From Devosia sp. YR412 (GTDB taxonomy: Bacteria; Pseudomonadota; Alphaproteobacteria; Rhizobiales; Devosiaceae), in assembly GCF_900110945.1 (NCBI RefSeq), contig NZ_FOFL01000002.1:682001-746000 (forward strand): DNA of 64,000 nucleotides, in the 5' to 3' direction. The notes beneath the pieces are model-generated. The model did no database searches. It had not been told where the DNA came from and saw only the letters and a program-made list of their open reading frames with translations. The position numbers and the translations under genes were made by a program. Numbering within the stretch: the stretch's first letter is position 1; every line of letters starts with the position of its first letter. Below, in pieces: positions 53,251 to 62,506 of this stretch.

Positions 53251-54042
53251 CTAGGATGACTTGGGATTGGCGTAAGGCACACACACGCGCCGGCCTGTCG
53301 CTGGGTCAGTCAGGATATTGGCATCGAGGTCAAACACTTCCTTGAGCCAGGCCGAAGTGAACACCTTGCTAGGCTCACCGGCACAGACAACCTTGCCCTC
53401 CTTGAGCATCACCAGATGGTCGGCATAGGCGGCGGCAAGACTGAGTTCGTGCAGCACGATGACAAGGGTGCGGCCAGCGTCGTGGGCCAAGCTGCGCAGC
53501 AGTTCCATGAGCTCGACCTGGACCTTCAGATCCAGGAAGGTCGTAGGCTCATCGAGCAGAATGAGATCAGTCTCCTGCGCCAGCGCCATTGCGACCCAGC
53601 AGCGCTGCCGTTGCCCTCCCGACAGGCTATCCACCGGCCGCTCCGCAAAGGAAGTAACATCGGCCACCTGCATGGCGCGTTCCACTGCCGCCTGATCCTG
53701 TGTTGACCATTGGCTCAGCAAGGACTGATGCGGAAAACGACCTTGTGCCACCAGCTCGCGCACGGTGAGCCCCTCTGGCGCTAGCGGACCTTGCGGCAGA
53801 AGCCCCATGGTTCGGGCAACCGCCTTTGAGGTCTGGCTGTGAATGGCCTTGCCATCCAGCAACACCGTACCGCGCTCAGGCGACAGGATTCGAGCCAGCG
53901 TCTTCAACAAGGTAGATTTGCCGCTGCCATTCGGGCCAATCAACGCTGTGACCAAGCCATCTGGAAAGGCGATATTGATATCGGCAAGCACGGGGGCTTT
54001 CAGATAGCCAGCCGACAAATCGTGGGTCTGCAGTCGGGTCAC
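53251..54042 (-). CDS. Iron-siderophore ABC transporter ATP-binding protein
   Basis: The 263-residue FepC/FecE-type ATPase has Walker A GPNGSGKSTLLKTL, Q-loop MGLLPQGPLAPEGLTV, signature SLSGGQRQRCWVAMALAQ, Walker B LILLDEPTTFLDL and switch His in VIVLHELSLAAAYAD. GTG 54042 is chosen because GAGAGG lies just upstream; ATG 54069 lacks a ribosome site. First gene of the minus-strand uptake operon. Confidence 0.94.
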   Translation of the reverse strand: MTRLQTHDLSAGYLKAPVLADINIAFPDGLVTALIGPNGSGKSTLLKTLARILSPERGTVLLDGKAIHSQTSKAVARTMGLLPQGPLAPEGLTVRELVAQGRFPHQSLLSQWSTQDQAAVERAMQVADVTSFAERPVDSLSGGQRQRCWVAMALAQETDLILLDEPTTFLDLKVQVELMELLRSLAHDAGRTLVIVLHELSLAAAYADHLVMLKEGKVVCAGEPSKVFTSAWLKEVFDLDANILTDPATGRRVCVPYANPKSS

Positions 54043-54210
54043 CGCGTATCCTCTCGAATGACCATGCATGCGAAGCTGGGTGGATGCTTGTTTGAGGCCG
54101 ACACTTGGAGCGTTCCGAATTCACTTGGCCGAGCAGCCATTTGCAGTGCAAAGCCAGATCGCCGTCGGCATGGCTGATTGCACTAAGTTGACATTTGATG
54201 CAATCAAATT

Positions 54211-54225
54211 TGACGAATTTTGTCA
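54211..54225. promoter_or_regulatory. IRO-like box (TGA-N9-TCA), candidate RirA site
   Basis: TGACGAATTTTGTCA fits the TGA-N9-TCA iron-responsive operator of rhizobial RirA. It lies 27 bases before the MFS start and downstream of a TTGACA hexamer (54188-54193), with a TTTGAT-GCA-ATCAAA palindrome between. Iron-dependent repression of the exporter, and perhaps of the divergent uptake operon, is inferred. Confidence 0.5.
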
Positions 54226-54251
54226 GATTACCTCGCTGCTTTGGATCTTTT

Positions 54252-55496
54252 ATGGTTATCGACCTGTCCAGCCCGCCACCTCTGCGCAAAAACGGTTCAT
54301 GGCGTCATTTCCTCTCGTCACGCGTGCTCTCTGCGTTGGGATTTCAGGCCATCGGGGTTGCTGTGGGGTGGTTGGTTTATGACCAGACCCGCAGTGCCTT
54401 CGCCCTTGGTCTGGTCGGTCTCTTCCAGTTTATCCCCGTGTTGATATTGACCTTCATCGTTGGTCACGTCGCTGACCGCTATGATCGCAGGATCATCGGG
54501 CTCGTCTGCCAGATCGTGCAGGCCGTGACCGCGGGGGTGATGGCATTGGGGGTCTGGCAGGGGTGGCTGGACACGACCGGCATCTTCATAGGCATCACGG
54601 TTTTGGGCACTGCGGTCGCATTCGAACGCCCAACCATGGCGGCCTTGCTACCCGGCATCGTGGCGCCAAGCCAATTGCAACCGGCCATAGCCACGTCCAC
54701 TTCGTTTATGCAAACAGCTATAATCGTTGGCCCAGCGCTTGGCGGCCTGCTCTACGGATTTGGCCCTGTCGTGCCCTTCACTCTTGTGGCCGTCTTCTAT
54801 TTTCTGGCTGCGATAAACGTGATCCGCATAACCCGACCCACGACACGTCCTGAGCGTCAGAAAACCTCGCTGTCTACCATATTTGCCGGCGTGTCCTTCA
54901 TCGCGAAGCGTCCCGTCATGCTGGGATCCCTGTCCCTCGACATGGTTGCCGTGCTGCTCGGTGGCGTCACCGCTCTGCTGCCGATGTTTGCGCGTGATAT
55001 CCTCGAAGCAGGGCCTTGGGCGCTAGGTTTTCTCCGTGCCGCCCCAGCCATGGGCGCCTTGCTCATGGCCATATGGGTCGCGTGGCATCCTTTCACCCGC
55101 CATACCGGCCGGATCATGTTCTCGGCGGTCGCGATTTTTGGCATCGTCACCATAGTGTTCGCCCTGTCGACGAACATCGTAATATCGGTACTGGCCCTCT
55201 TGATATTGGGCGCCGCAGACACGATTAGCGTGGTGATCCGGTCCTCGCTGGTGCAATTGATGACGCCGCCAGACATGCGAGGTCGGGTTAACGCCGTCAA
55301 CAATCTGTTCATCGGCGCGTCCAATCAGCTGGGCGACTTCGAATCCGGAGTGATCGCGGGGTTCGCCGGCCCGGTGCTGGCTGGGGTGATCGGAGGCGTA
55401 GGCACAATAGCCGCCGTTGTCGTATGGCTCGTCGTATTTCCGCAGCTGCGCCGGGTGCAGAACCTGAGCGATTACGACTATACCCGCATTGGCTAG
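54252..55496 (+). CDS. MFS transporter, probable siderophore exporter (EntS-like)
   Basis: The 414-residue MFS_3 protein has about twelve helices and family blocks LSSRVLSALGFQAIGVAVGW, LTFIVGHVADRYDRRIIGLV and GTAVAFERPTMAALLPGIV. VRSSLVQLMTPPDMRGRVNA-like residues occur near the C-terminus. The EntS group exports siderophores, and the divergent iron ABC operon supports this, but the window holds no siderophore biosynthesis gene. ATG 54252 has a weak ribosome site. Its stop overlaps the convergent GntR stop. Confidence 0.88.
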   Translation: MVIDLSSPPPLRKNGSWRHFLSSRVLSALGFQAIGVAVGWLVYDQTRSAFALGLVGLFQFIPVLILTFIVGHVADRYDRRIIGLVCQIVQAVTAGVMALGVWQGWLDTTGIFIGITVLGTAVAFERPTMAALLPGIVAPSQLQPAIATSTSFMQTAIIVGPALGGLLYGFGPVVPFTLVAVFYFLAAINVIRITRPTTRPERQKTSLSTIFAGVSFIAKRPVMLGSLSLDMVAVLLGGVTALLPMFARDILEAGPWALGFLRAAPAMGALLMAIWVAWHPFTRHTGRIMFSAVAIFGIVTIVFALSTNIVISVLALLILGAADTISVVIRSSLVQLMTPPDMRGRVNAVNNLFIGASNQLGDFESGVIAGFAGPVLAGVIGGVGTIAAVVVWLVVFPQLRRVQNLSDYDYTRIG

Positions 55497-56401
55497 AGCA
55501 CTGCGCCGTCCGCCCATGCCTGCATGGCAGGGACTCGCTGACTGAGAGAGCCCCGAAGATGGTCACTCATGGCACGGGATGCTTCCTCATTTTCGCGTCG
55601 CTGCAGCAGGTCCAGGATATGGAGATGATCCAGGCATTGCCGCTCTAGTCGGGCGCGATCGACCGGAGTTCGATACTCCAGAAGACGACGCATGCGATTA
55701 AGACGCTGGATCGTCTGATAGAAAAATGGATTGCCTGAAATGCGTGCCAATTCTTCGTGGAATTGGGCTCCGTTTTGCAAAAGGCGTTCCACTGGCACGC
55801 GCTTGAGGTCGGCCTCGAGCATCCAGTGCTGAAGGCGTCGCTGTTGGTCGATGACTTTAAGATCGCGCTCAAATGTGGGCTCAAGCATGGCTGCGGGCTC
55901 GACAAGCAATCGGTAGCGGTAGATTTGCTCGAATGCCTGCGGTGTTTTGGCGACCGGTAGAAGGGTCCAGCCTTTGCCACGTTTGCGCTCCGCCCAACCT
56001 TCGCGGCTGGCGCGCATCAGCGCGGAAGTGACCTGTGCCTTGGTGAGTTCGTAGCGATCACGTAACATTTTCTCGCCGACATCAGCCTGCAGACGATCCG
56101 TCAGCCAATCGTCGGCCATGCGTTGGTAGGAATTGGTGCCGCCGTATGTCTCGGGCTCTTCTGGAACGATCTCGACGTGAGGATCGCCGTTCTCTGCAAC
56201 AAAGAAGCCCCTGTTGCGCTTCTGTCTGACCAAACCCTGTTCGCTAAGAATATGCAGCGCGGCCTGAACCGGCGAACGGGACACTCCCAGCCCAGCCCCA
56301 AGCATCAATGCATTGAGATGACTGCCGGCAGGTAGCTCCTCAGACGCGATGCGTAACCTGATCTGATCGGCAATCTCGAGGACCAGCGCGCTCGCTCTCA
56401 T
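55493..56401 (-). CDS. GntR/FCD-type regulator with two winged-helix domains
   Basis: The 302-residue protein has a first GntR winged helix (about 1-70: ADQIRLRIASEELPAGSHL, LGVSRSPVQAALHILSEQG). A second winged-helix-like segment follows (about 90-150: MADDWLTDRLQADVGEKML, LTKAQVTSALMRASREGWAE). The helical FCD ligand domain completes it (LLVEPAAMLEPTFERDL, GAQFHEELARISGNPFF, RLERQCLDHLHILDLL). Ordinary FCD regulators have one winged helix and ~230 residues. GAGGTG lies before ATG 56401. Its target is unknown. Confidence 0.88.
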   Translation of the reverse strand: MRASALVLEIADQIRLRIASEELPAGSHLNALMLGAGLGVSRSPVQAALHILSEQGLVRQKRNRGFFVAENGDPHVEIVPEEPETYGGTNSYQRMADDWLTDRLQADVGEKMLRDRYELTKAQVTSALMRASREGWAERKRGKGWTLLPVAKTPQAFEQIYRYRLLVEPAAMLEPTFERDLKVIDQQRRLQHWMLEADLKRVPVERLLQNGAQFHEELARISGNPFFYQTIQRLNRMRRLLEYRTPVDRARLERQCLDHLHILDLLQRRENEEASRAMSDHLRGSLSQRVPAMQAWADGAVL

Positions 56402-56746
56402 TGTCGGCACCTCACAGAATCCAGTTCACGGCAGCCATATTCCGTCATTCCGACCAGGCGCAAGCCGATGTCGCGTCGAGCCCCTGCCAGATCGTCGCCG
56501 ACGGTCGCGGCGTTTTCCTGCAAAACCGTTGTCTGGCTAGGCGTTACGGTCACGGGTGAAGACGTTGACATCGATGCGGCTGACGCCGGCATTTAATGGC
56601 CTTCACAAGAATACACTCAATCCTTCCGTCAGCCGAGGCCATTTTGGCCTCTAGCTGAGAGACACGCGTTTTCGCACCCGGTTGTGGTGGGGGTGGGGTG
56701 CAACCCAGGTAGTATCGCCCTCCTTGGGACCAGATCGTCTAGTCAA
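56402..56746. other. Non-coding gap between GntR and LysE genes
   Basis: In these 345 bp no gene is credible. A compact hairpin (GAGGCCA/TGGCCTC, loop TTT, 56635-56651) is present without a T-run. Confidence 0.4.
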
Positions 56747-57364
56747 TCAAAGGATCAGGCGCTCGATGGCGAGGTAACTTGCAATCACAATCATTGAAAC
56801 CCCAGAGACCCGTCCGACGACCCGTGCAGTATGTGGACGGCTCTTCAGAACTGATCGCGAGCTGAAAGAAGCAGCCAGATAAACGATGGCGCAGTTCACG
56901 ACATGCACCACGCCAAGCACGGACATTTGCAGCCATTCCGGCCACGCGTCGCCGGGCCGGACAAACTGGGGAAGAACAGCCACAAAAAGCAGGAACACCT
57001 TCGGATTAAGCCCGCTGATGCCGAAGCCCTTTAATGTCCAGCCTATTGAGGACGACTGTCCATTATTGCCGGACGCGGGCATTGGAGGGTTGATGACAAG
57101 GCCAATGCCAAGCCAGACAAGGTAAAATGCCCCAGCGAGTGAGATGACCGTTATTGCGTAAGGCACGTTCGCTATGAACACGCCGGCTCCGGCAGCCACG
57201 ACAAGTGTCGCCAGGAGATGGCCGGACAACAGACCGGTCACTGCTGGCACAGTGGCGCGATCGCTTAACCCAGCCGTTATCGCATAGGCCCAATCGGCGC
57301 CTGGCGTGATTACGAACAGCATCGAGACTGTCCAAAATGCTGCTAACTGACCAAATTCCATCAC
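56747..57364 (-). CDS. LysE/RhtB-family amino-acid exporter
   Basis: The 205-residue membrane protein has about six helices and the LysE motif ITPGADWAYAITAGLSDRAT and a GFGISGLNPKVFLLFVAVLP block. It exports amino acids or derivatives. It is divergent from an Lrp/AsnC regulator (95-bp gap), the usual control pair. Confidence 0.94.
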   Translation of the reverse strand: MMEFGQLAAFWTVSMLFVITPGADWAYAITAGLSDRATVPAVTGLLSGHLLATLVVAAGAGVFIANVPYAITVISLAGAFYLVWLGIGLVINPPMPASGNNGQSSSIGWTLKGFGISGLNPKVFLLFVAVLPQFVRPGDAWPEWLQMSVLGVVHVVNCAIVYLAASFSSRSVLKSRPHTARVVGRVSGVSMIVIASYLAIERLIL

Positions 57365-57459
57365 AACCTCGCCCGTAGGAGGGAAGAATAGATTGCGAGT
57401 TGCGGGAACAATTTCCTATTTCTTGCGGAGAAGGCATTTTTTGAGGCAGGATCAGGTCA

Positions 57460-57912
57460 ATGGATGAGTACGATCGAAAAATTCTTGCGCAACTGCAGGC
57501 TGACGGCCGATTGTCGCTGACTGACCTGTCAGAACGTATCGGACTTAGCCTGTCGCCCTGTCATCGAAGGGTGAAGGCGTTGGAGGATGCAGGTGTAATC
57601 CGGGCATATCAGGCCCAAGTTGATCCGGGCAAAGTTGGCCTGGAATTCTCGGCGATCGTGTTCGTCACCCTAAAGGAGGCGAATAAGCAAACTGTATCGG
57701 CGTTCGAACGATCCGTCCTGAACGTGGCTGAGGTGATCCAGGCCCAACGCCTGTTCGGAGACCCGGACTACATACTGCGCGTCGTCACGAGCGATTTGCG
57801 GACCTACCAAGACCTTTATGACGAACAGCTGTCTTCTCTCCCCGGTGTCCTTCGCCTGAATTCAACATTGGTAATGAAAACCGTGATCCAGGATCGGCCG
57901 CTTCCGATTTGA
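57460..57912 (+). CDS. Lrp/AsnC-family regulator
   Basis: The 150-residue protein has an AsnC helix-turn-helix (YDRKILAQLQADGRLSLTDL, SLSPCHRRVKALEDAGVI) and a RAM effector domain (VEVIQAQRLFGDPDYILRVV-like core, DLRTYQDLYDEQLSSLPGV). It likely induces the adjacent exporter on amino-acid binding. Confidence 0.94.
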   Translation: MDEYDRKILAQLQADGRLSLTDLSERIGLSLSPCHRRVKALEDAGVIRAYQAQVDPGKVGLEFSAIVFVTLKEANKQTVSAFERSVLNVAEVIQAQRLFGDPDYILRVVTSDLRTYQDLYDEQLSSLPGVLRLNSTLVMKTVIQDRPLPI

Positions 57913-58023
57913 TCCAACAGGCAACCCACTGGTATCAGACGTTGTATAGCTACGGACGAACCTCTCGAGGCACCGCGACCCCGATGCCGTCCCCGTTCAG
58001 GCCGAGTGCTTGCCCACCGACAA

Positions 58024-58641
58024 TCAGGCCGGGGTAGTCATCTGCCACGCCAAGGCGCTTTTCAAATCGCGTTGGGCACCATCGAGATCCATGCGGCGAC
58101 CCGAGATCGCCGCTCGGAGTTCGTTAAGCTGAATGCTGGCAGCCTCCATGCGGGGCCGATCGATGGCGCTGAGACCTGCTACCAGCAGGTCGAGAAGGAC
58201 CAGATTGGCGGACCGGGTGAGCACGCCAGAGACTAGGTCCGTGACAACTATGGTCCGGGCGCCGCGTGATTTTGCGTGCGCCAGCGCCACGTCGATTTCA
58301 CGATGGTCTTCGGCTCTGGATGTGACCAGAAGAACATCATTCTCCCCGATCGGCATCAGGAAGTCGGCCAGCCGCACACCTGTCATGTTCGAGGACGATG
58401 CCGGCCGACCACGCCGAACCAGACGGATGGCCATGTATTCCGCCATCGAGCCGGACGTTCCTATGCCCTGGCAGTACACGTGGTGGGCAGCGTTAAGGGC
58501 TTCAAAGGCTCCCAACAGCAAATCCTTACGCAGGCTCTGGTGTAGCGCAATAACGCTGTCAGCTTCCGATGCTATGGTGAAGTCGATAACTGCTGCCAGG
58601 TCCGCATTGGAGGTGAGGTCGCTCGCTTTGATCGTGGTCAT
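58024..58641 (-). CDS. SIS-domain protein (RpiR-like without the DNA-binding domain)
   Basis: The 205-residue protein matches the sugar-isomerase (SIS) half of RpiR/MurR regulators: NAAHHVYCQGIGTSGSMAEY, LADFLMPIGENDVLLVTSRA, DVALAHAKSRGARTIVVTDL. RpiR proteins start with a ~75-residue helix-turn-helix, which is absent here: the frame opens MTTIKASDLTSNADLAAVID directly before the SIS domain. ATG 58641 has GGAAAACA upstream. It is 58 bp after the hydrolase gene, at the end of the peptide-transport operon. It may be an isomerase or a sensor without DNA binding. Confidence 0.85.
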   Translation of the reverse strand: MTTIKASDLTSNADLAAVIDFTIASEADSVIALHQSLRKDLLLGAFEALNAAHHVYCQGIGTSGSMAEYMAIRLVRRGRPASSSNMTGVRLADFLMPIGENDVLLVTSRAEDHREIDVALAHAKSRGARTIVVTDLVSGVLTRSANLVLLDLLVAGLSAIDRPRMEAASIQLNELRAAISGRRMDLDGAQRDLKSALAWQMTTPA

Positions 58642-58699
58642 TGTTTTCCGTCGAATGCCGAGTGTGGGATGGCGGCCGCTCGCGGGCCGTTGATAAAAG

Positions 58700-59527
58700 C
58701 TAGGTGGCCACCGACTGTGGCAGGTGTCGTGCAAAGAAGTCTTTTGAGGCCGGCACGAGGTCGGCCAGGACGTGGCCCTTGCGCGGCATGACCGAGAACT
58801 CCACCTCCACGCCTTGAGCCCTCAGCGATGCTTCGAGCGACCTCAATCGTTCCATCGCCGTTTCCCCCGCGTCCCTGCCACCGGGCATCCATACATGGCT
58901 CTGGTCGTTGGTGCCGGGATCAACGTCGGCGTCGCCAACCACGAGGTGAATTGGCAAACGCGCCAGCGCCTCGCGATCGATTTCCATGCCAAGCACTTCG
59001 TTGACGTCCTTGATACCTACCCACCACTTCTTCGAATCATCGAGAAGGGTGACGGACCCTGGCGCGGCGATCGAGGCGGCCCAGAGCCGGTGTGGGTGGA
59101 GGAGAGCGAAACGGTGCGCGAACTGCCCCCCGCCGGCGAACCCGAACAGCGCGAACTTTCGCGCGCGAAGGCCACAATGCTGCTTTGCCTGTTCCACTAT
59201 CTCGAGCAACAAGTCGTCGTAGCGAATGCTGCCCTCTTTGATGAACTTGAAGCCATCCTTGTTGTCGTCGCCCAGCACGCCGTGCGGGAACAGCGGCGCC
59301 ACGACGACCACGTTCTTCCAGCGAGCCAAATCGGCAAAAGCATCACGGGTGGCAATCAGGTTGCGCATGTTGCCGTGGATGGCCACCAGGATCGGAGTGT
59401 CCGCGTGGAGTTCCGGGGGCACATAGAGGGTGAAGCTGAAGCGAGGATCGCTTTTGAGGGCGACGATAGGGGAGGCCTCTCTCCGAACCCGCGCATGGTC
59501 GAAGGTGCCTGGAACAAGCTCGTTCAT
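58700..59527 (-). CDS. Alpha/beta-hydrolase-fold protein with Ala at the nucleophile position
   Basis: The 275-residue protein follows the PHB-depolymerase/esterase fold: [20 protein letters not shown] (oxyanion strand, HGN), [21 protein letters not shown] (acid) and [11 protein letters not shown] (His). The nucleophile elbow reads [18 protein letters not shown]; the family has Ser where the Ala stands (GFSGGG). The codon is GCC, one base from TCC. Either activity is lost or it is a non-catalytic binding protein. ATG overlaps the ATPase stop (ATGA), so it belongs to the peptide operon. Confidence 0.87.
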   Translation of the reverse strand: MNELVPGTFDHARVRREASPIVALKSDPRFSFTLYVPPELHADTPILVAIHGNMRNLIATRDAFADLARWKNVVVVAPLFPHGVLGDDNKDGFKFIKEGSIRYDDLLLEIVEQAKQHCGLRARKFALFGFAGGGQFAHRFALLHPHRLWAASIAAPGSVTLLDDSKKWWVGIKDVNEVLGMEIDREALARLPIHLVVGDADVDPGTNDQSHVWMPGGRDAGETAMERLRSLEASLRAQGVEVEFSVMPRKGHVLADLVPASKDFFARHLPQSVAT

Positions 59528-60591
59528 TTCTCAGTCTCCAGAATGCTCTGATTTGGGCGTCCTTCGACGCCACGCAATTCCTGCCAGTAGTGGCATGCAA
59601 CTTCCTGTCCCGGCGCAACCGCCACGAGGGCCGGCACCTCCTCGCGGCACCGGTCGGTGGCGAATGGACATCGGGTATGGAAGCGGCAGCCCAAAGGAGG
59701 ATTGAGCGGGCTGGGAAGCTCGCCTCGAAGGAGGATGCGCCGACGCTGCTGCTCGACATCGGGATCGGGCACGGGGATCGCTGAAAGCAAAGCCTTCGTG
59801 TACGGGTGCAGTGGGTCCGCGTAGAGACGATCCCGGTCCGCTATCTCAACGATTCCTCCCAGGTACATGACCGCCACGCGATCGGAGAAATGCCGGACGA
59901 CACCCAAATCGTGGGCGATGAAGAGATAAGTTAGGCCCAGTTCGTCCTGCAGGCGCTGCAGTAAGTTGATCACCTGAGCCTGGATGGAGACGTCGAGCGC
60001 CGAAATAGGCTCGTCGCAGACGAGCACCTTCGGTTCCACCGCGAGAGCTCGCGCGATGCCGATGCGCTGACGCTGCCCCCCCGAGAACTCCTTGGGTCTA
60101 CGATTGGCCACGACAGGGTCCAGACCGACGAGCGACAGCAATTCCTTGACCCGCGAGGCGTGCGACTGCCCCTTCGGCAACCCGTGGATTTCCAACGCTT
60201 CCGAGATGATGCGACCGACCGTCATCTGCGGATCGAGGCTTGCATAGGGGTCCTGGAAGATCATCTGCAAACTTCGGCGCACATCGCGCATCGCCTTCGG
60301 CTTGAGGGCACTGATCTCCTGATCCAGCACCCTGATGCTGCCTTCGGTGGGGTTATAAAGCCTAAGGATGGTCTTCCCTACTGTGCTCTTGCCGCAGCCG
60401 GATTCTCCGACGAGACCGAGCGTCTTCCCAGCGCCGATGGCGAAGCTGACGCCATCGACGGCCTTCAGCTTGGTCAGGGGCTTGCCTCCGAAAAAGCTCT
60501 TGCCGATGACGAAGTGCTTCTTGAGGTTGGCAACCTCGAGGACGGGCCGGTTGCTCGCCGAGTTATTGTGCATGAGGTGGACATTCATCAT
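59524..60591 (-). CDS. dppF: Dipeptide/oligopeptide ABC transporter ATP-binding protein (DppF-like)
   Basis: The 355-residue ATPase has Walker [16 protein letters not shown], signature [16 protein letters not shown], Walker [16 protein letters not shown] and the C-terminal oligo_HPY cysteines ([15 protein letters not shown]), which in some members bind a [4Fe-4S] cluster. ATG 60591 overlaps the dppD stop; the frame runs further upstream as shadow. Pairs with DppD. Confidence 0.94.
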   Translation of the reverse strand: MMNVHLMHNNSASNRPVLEVANLKKHFVIGKSFFGGKPLTKLKAVDGVSFAIGAGKTLGLVGESGCGKSTVGKTILRLYNPTEGSIRVLDQEISALKPKAMRDVRRSLQMIFQDPYASLDPQMTVGRIISEALEIHGLPKGQSHASRVKELLSLVGLDPVVANRRPKEFSGGQRQRIGIARALAVEPKVLVCDEPISALDVSIQAQVINLLQRLQDELGLTYLFIAHDLGVVRHFSDRVAVMYLGGIVEIADRDRLYADPLHPYTKALLSAIPVPDPDVEQQRRRILLRGELPSPLNPPLGCRFHTRCPFATDRCREEVPALVAVAPGQEVACHYWQELRGVEGRPNQSILETEK

Positions 60592-61637
60592 GATAGCCCC
60601 CGAGAATCTGCCGTGTTCACGCCGGCCTCGAGCAGCCAGCATTCTGCGGCATGGGCAGGTTCCGGACTGCTGCGTGGAGGCGGCTCTGCGCATTTGTCGA
60701 AGGCATGTGAGCAGCGGGGAGTGAATGGGCAGCCGGGCGGGGGATTGGCAAGATCGGGCGGCGTCCCTTTGATCGACTGCAGTTTGCTGCCGCGTATGCT
60801 GTCGAGCTTCGGTATCGAGCCCAGTAGTCCGGCGGTGTAGGGGTGCGAGGCGTTCTTAAATATCTGCCTGACCATGCCCGTCTCGACGACATGGCCTGCA
60901 TACATGACGTTCACTCGATCCGCGATCCCGGCCACCACGCCGAGATCGTGCGTGATCATGATCAACGCCATGCTCAGCTCCTTCCGAAGCCGTTGCAGGA
61001 GTTCGAGGATTTGTGCCTGGATCGTCACGTCCAGCGCCGTCGTCGGTTCGTCAGCAATAAGAAGCCTCGGTCCGCACACCAAAGCCATGGCGATCATCAC
61101 GCGCTGGCGCATCCCGCCCGAGAACTGGTGGGGGTAATCAGAGATACGCTTGTCCGGAGCCGGGATGCCGACTAGGTCGAGAAACTCGATGGCACGGCGT
61201 CTGGCCGCTGCCGGTGACAGTCCAAGATGCCGACGCGCGGCCTCCGTTATCTGCCGCTCGATCGTCAACACGGGATTCAGCGAAGTGAGCGCGTCCTGGA
61301 AGATAAGGGCGATATCCTTGCCACGCACCGCCTCCATTTCGCGGTCGCTCAACTTCGTCAGATCGACGCCGTTGAAGAGGATCTCGCCTGAGACGATGCG
61401 CCCCGCTGGCTGAGGCAACAGGCCCATAATACTGAGCGCCGTCACGCTCTTGCCGCAACCCGACTCGCCAACCAGGCCCAGAGCCTCGCCTTCGCCCAGT
61501 CCGAAAGACACAGAGTGCAGCGAGCGCACCGTCCCGCGTTCGGTACGGAACTCGGTGGTGAGATTCTTGACCTCGAGCAGTGACGATGCCGGGCGGGCGG
61601 CTTCGCTGGCCTCGGTTCGGACATGTGCGTTCATCAT
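60588..61637 (-). CDS. dppD: Dipeptide/oligopeptide ABC transporter ATP-binding protein (DppD-like)
   Basis: The 349-residue ATPase has Walker [16 protein letters not shown], signature [16 protein letters not shown], Walker [16 protein letters not shown] and the oligo_HPY motif [15 protein letters not shown]. The start overlaps the dppC stop (ATGA); a tandem ATGATG gives two possible starts. Confidence 0.94.
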   Translation of the reverse strand: MMNAHVRTEASEAARPASSLLEVKNLTTEFRTERGTVRSLHSVSFGLGEGEALGLVGESGCGKSVTALSIMGLLPQPAGRIVSGEILFNGVDLTKLSDREMEAVRGKDIALIFQDALTSLNPVLTIERQITEAARRHLGLSPAAARRRAIEFLDLVGIPAPDKRISDYPHQFSGGMRQRVMIAMALVCGPRLLIADEPTTALDVTIQAQILELLQRLRKELSMALIMITHDLGVVAGIADRVNVMYAGHVVETGMVRQIFKNASHPYTAGLLGSIPKLDSIRGSKLQSIKGTPPDLANPPPGCPFTPRCSHAFDKCAEPPPRSSPEPAHAAECWLLEAGVNTADSRGLS

Positions 61638-62506
61638 TCGACTTTCCAAAGCTGGCGCAGTCCATCGCCGAGTAGGTTGGCGCAGAAAACCACGGTGGCG
61701 ATGGCCGCGGCGGGGCACACCGAGATCCACCAGGCGACCTGCAGGCGCTGCTGACCATCGGCGACCATGCGTCCCCACGATGGCCAGGGCCGCTGCACGC
61801 CGAGGCCCAGATAGCTCAGGGCGCTCTCGCTCAGGATCACGCCGCCGAGCGAGATCATCGACACAACGAGAATGGTGGGCAGCACGTTGGGCCAGAGGTG
61901 ATTGAAGATGATGCGGCCATGGCCGGCACCCAGCACTTTTGCAGCGGCCACATAGTCGCGCGCGCGTTCGACCATTGTGCGGGCCCGGACCATGCGGGCG
62001 TAGAGGACCCAGTCCGACAGCGCCAGCACCAGTGCGATCGTGATGATGTTCGGGCCGATCACTGCAAGGAAGAAGAAGATGATCAGCATCGAGGGCAGTG
62101 CGAGCTGGATTTCGGCGGCGATGGTGATCACCGCATCGAAGAACCGACCGAAGTACCCGGCGACGAGGCCCATGAGCGATCCGATCGCGGTACTGACAAC
62201 GACTGCAAGCACACCGATCGAGAGAGAAGTGCTCCCGCCCATCATGACGCGGCTGAGGATGTCTCGACCTACCTCGTCGGTGCCAAGGAGGTGCTCGAAC
62301 GATCCCCCAGCAAATACGGGCGGCATGAGACGCGCACTCAGCTTCACGGCATTGGGCGGATACGGCGTGATCCACGGCGACAGGAAGCAGGCGACGACGA
62401 TGATCAGAAGCACGGCGCCGCCGCCGATGGCCTTGCCGGCACCCCGGGGAATGCGGAACGGGCGGCGAGCTTGCTGCGTGCTGGTGGCAGGTTGAACGAA
62501 GGTCAT
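61634..62506 (-). CDS. dppC: Dipeptide ABC transporter permease (DppC-like)
   Basis: The 290-residue permease has an N-terminal OppC_N segment (IVVACFLSPWITPYPPNAVK, HLLGTDEVGRDILSRVMMGG), six helices and the EAA coupling loop (YVAAAKVLGAGHGRIIFNHL). It overlaps dppB and dppD by ATGA at both ends. Confidence 0.95.
   Translation of the reverse strand: MTFVQPATSTQQARRPFRIPRGAGKAIGGGAVLLIIVVACFLSPWITPYPPNAVKLSARLMPPVFAGGSFEHLLGTDEVGRDILSRVMMGGSTSLSIGVLAVVVSTAIGSLMGLVAGYFGRFFDAVITIAAEIQLALPSMLIIFFFLAVIGPNIITIALVLALSDWVLYARMVRARTMVERARDYVAAAKVLGAGHGRIIFNHLWPNVLPTILVVSMISLGGVILSESALSYLGLGVQRPWPSWGRMVADGQQRLQVAWWISVCPAAAIATVVFCANLLGDGLRQLWKVE

Noticed and set aside
51932..53254. Plus-strand open frame opposite the two iron permeases
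   Set aside because: Highly charged low-complexity translation; the opposite strand encodes intact FecCD proteins.
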